A stretch of 6,251 bases of DNA from JAWXTP01 sp044433415. GTDB lineage: Bacteria > Bacteroidota > Bacteroidia > Bacteroidales > Rikenellaceae. The position numbers and the translations under genes are program-made. This document shows, in pieces, positions 5,658-6,251 of this stretch. The stretch is taken from the NCBI GenBank assembly GCA_044433415.1, contig JAWXTP010000152.1:1-6251 (forward strand). Reading direction: 5' to 3'. The notes under the pieces were generated by a model, which ran no database searches, had not been told where the DNA came from, and saw only the letters and a list, made by a program, of their open reading frames with translations. How positions within the stretch are numbered: the stretch's first letter is position 1; each line of letters starts with the position of its first letter.

Positions 5658-6038
5658 ATGGTAGAGGACTTATTACGATCACACGAGATGAGGGTATTCT
5701 CAAATCACGTTTACGAATTCAAAAAAGGAGTTCGTAACATGGTGCTGTATACAGTACCTAAGAAATTTGAAGAACTCACAACAAAGCGACTTAAGAATCA
5801 AAATATCGACTTTGCAATTCAACATGTGAGTTGTAATAAAATAAACCTCTATTTTGGCAAAAAAGAATGCATAAACGCTATAAAACTTATAGCCTCACGT
5901 CCCCTGAATAAAATCACTCCTGAAGAGGATTTTATCCTTGGAATGATGCTTGGGTACGATGTGTGCGCTCAATGCGAACGCTACTGCCGCAAGAAGTCTA
6001 ATTTCACGTCGGACGTTCAGGAAGGCTTTTCTGGGTAA
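5658..6038 (+). CDS. DUF2023 family protein, flavodoxin partner
   Basis: This 126-residue protein matches the DUF2023 family, whose genes often follow flavodoxin genes in Bacteroidota and some Helicobacter relatives. Its function is unknown; the steady pairing suggests a helper or regulator of flavodoxin. Family-like segments are MRVFSNHVYEFKKGVRN at 11-27, KINLYFG at 61-67 and TPEEDFILGMMLGYD at 87-101. No signal peptide or membrane segment is seen. The C-terminus carries Cys103, Cys106 and Cys110 (CxxCxxxC) followed by a basic and polar tail; I recall fewer cysteines in family members. Start: the ATG at 5658 is one base after the flavodoxin stop. The family homology begins near Met11 (5688), which may be the true start. 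A good Shine-Dalgarno (AAGGAG) before Met28 (5739) would cut into the conserved part and is probably chance. A terminator follows. Confidence 0.88.
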   Translation: MVEDLLRSHEMRVFSNHVYEFKKGVRNMVLYTVPKKFEELTTKRLKNQNIDFAIQHVSCNKINLYFGKKECINAIKLIASRPLNKITPEEDFILGMMLGYDVCAQCERYCRKKSNFTSDVQEGFSG

Positions 6039-6040
6039 TG

Positions 6041-6081
6041 GCTCATATTTACGCTTTTTGAAAAAGCGAACAGCCGTGAGC
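6041..6081 (+). repeat. Nested hairpin between DUF2023 stop and terminator
   Basis: CGCTTTTT at 6052-6059 faces AAAAAGCG at 6061-6068 around one base, and an outer GCTCA at 6041-6045 pairs with TGAGC at 6077-6081. It starts just after the DUF2023 stop and may stabilise the 3' end of the mRNA. A T-run lies inside the stem rather than after it, so it is not itself a terminator. Confidence 0.4.
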
Positions 6082-6091
6082 GCTAAGTATT

Positions 6092-6129
6092 AATCTCCAT
6101 GTAGCATCGAGCTACATGGAGATTTTTTT
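6092..6129 (+). terminator. Rho-independent terminator of the flavodoxin operon
   Basis: A perfect 14-bp stem (6092-6105 with 6111-6124), loop ATCGA and a run of seven T (6123-6129) make a textbook intrinsic terminator 53 bases after the DUF2023 stop. It closes the two-gene flavodoxin transcript. Confidence 0.93.
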
Positions 6130-6150
6130 AAGGGGAGTTCTAATAATTGG
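6130..6150 (+). repeat. Short dispersed repeat, copy 3
   Basis: AAGGGGAGTTCTAATAATTGG follows the operon terminator and matches the core seen at 4974 and 5103. It is followed by TTAGAAGTTTTAGATTTGG (6168-6187), similar in part to TAGAAGTTTTAAGGG near 3264, hinting at more pieces of the same family. Confidence 0.4.
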
Positions 6151-6183
6151 TTTTATTCGATTTTAGATTTAGAAGTTTTAGAT

Positions 6184-6240
6184 TTGGATTTTTATAAAAA
6201 CAGGCGTGGTGGTTCCCACGGCGTATTTATAAAAATTCAA
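6184..6240. repeat. Long imperfect hairpin at the window edge
   Basis: Bases 6184-6201 match the reverse complement of 6223-6240 at 16 of 18 positions (TTGRATTTTTATAAAWAC). The stem continues past one bulge and one mismatch into a GC-rich tip, CGTGG at 6205-6209 with CCACG at 6216-6220, and a 6-base loop. There is no gene in this stretch. It may be a palindromic repeat or part of the leader or operator of a gene beyond the window. Confidence 0.65.
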
Positions 6241-6251
6241 AGATGAAATTT

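Overview
The window is AT-rich bacterial DNA that looks like a member of the Bacteroidota, probably order Bacteroidales. Four things point there: a surface-type lipoprotein with the N-terminal layout typical of that phylum (acidic residues after the lipobox cysteine, a coiled coil, and DUF4988/PL29-like YWT repeats); a flavodoxin followed directly by a DUF2023 gene; promoters that match the Bacteroides consensus (TTTG, about 20 bp, TAnnTTTG); and start codons with no strong Shine-Dalgarno sequence. The species cannot be named from the sequence alone.

Layout. Positions 1-466 hold no supported gene, only a few small inverted repeats and a -7-like promoter box just before the first gene. Positions 467-2608 encode a 713-residue lipoprotein with two collagen-like Gly-X-Y tracts, two copies of a YWT repeat, beta-rich segments and a C-terminal von Willebrand A (vWA) domain. 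Straight after it, on the same strand, about 400 bp (roughly 2650-3054) read as a decayed gene piece with one internal stop and two compensating frame changes. Positions 3055-3559 are non-coding but rich in repeats: three successive hairpins, one a perfect 21-bp stem, and a roughly 220-bp imperfect inverted-repeat element carrying 9-bp GGTCAAAGR tandem units.

Positions 3560-4849 (minus strand) encode a P-loop ATPase of the AAA_14/DUF4143 family. Its promoter is a good Bacteroides consensus match and is bracketed by a perfect 13-bp inverted repeat. A 312-bp divergent intergenic region follows. A two-gene plus-strand operon then encodes a long-chain flavodoxin (5162-5656) and, one base later, a DUF2023 protein (5658-6038). 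It is closed by a clear Rho-independent terminator (6092-6129). The last 120 bp contain another short repeat copy and a long imperfect hairpin.

The genes do not form one pathway. The flavodoxin and DUF2023 genes are a redox pair that is probably co-translated. The ATPase is a stand-alone accessory gene, and the lipoprotein is a predicted surface or adhesion-type protein. No CRISPR array, complete insertion sequence, tRNA or rRNA was recognised. The most notable features are the vWA/collagen-like lipoprotein with its decayed downstream sequence, the inverted repeat around the ATPase promoter, and the dense intergenic palindromic repeats.
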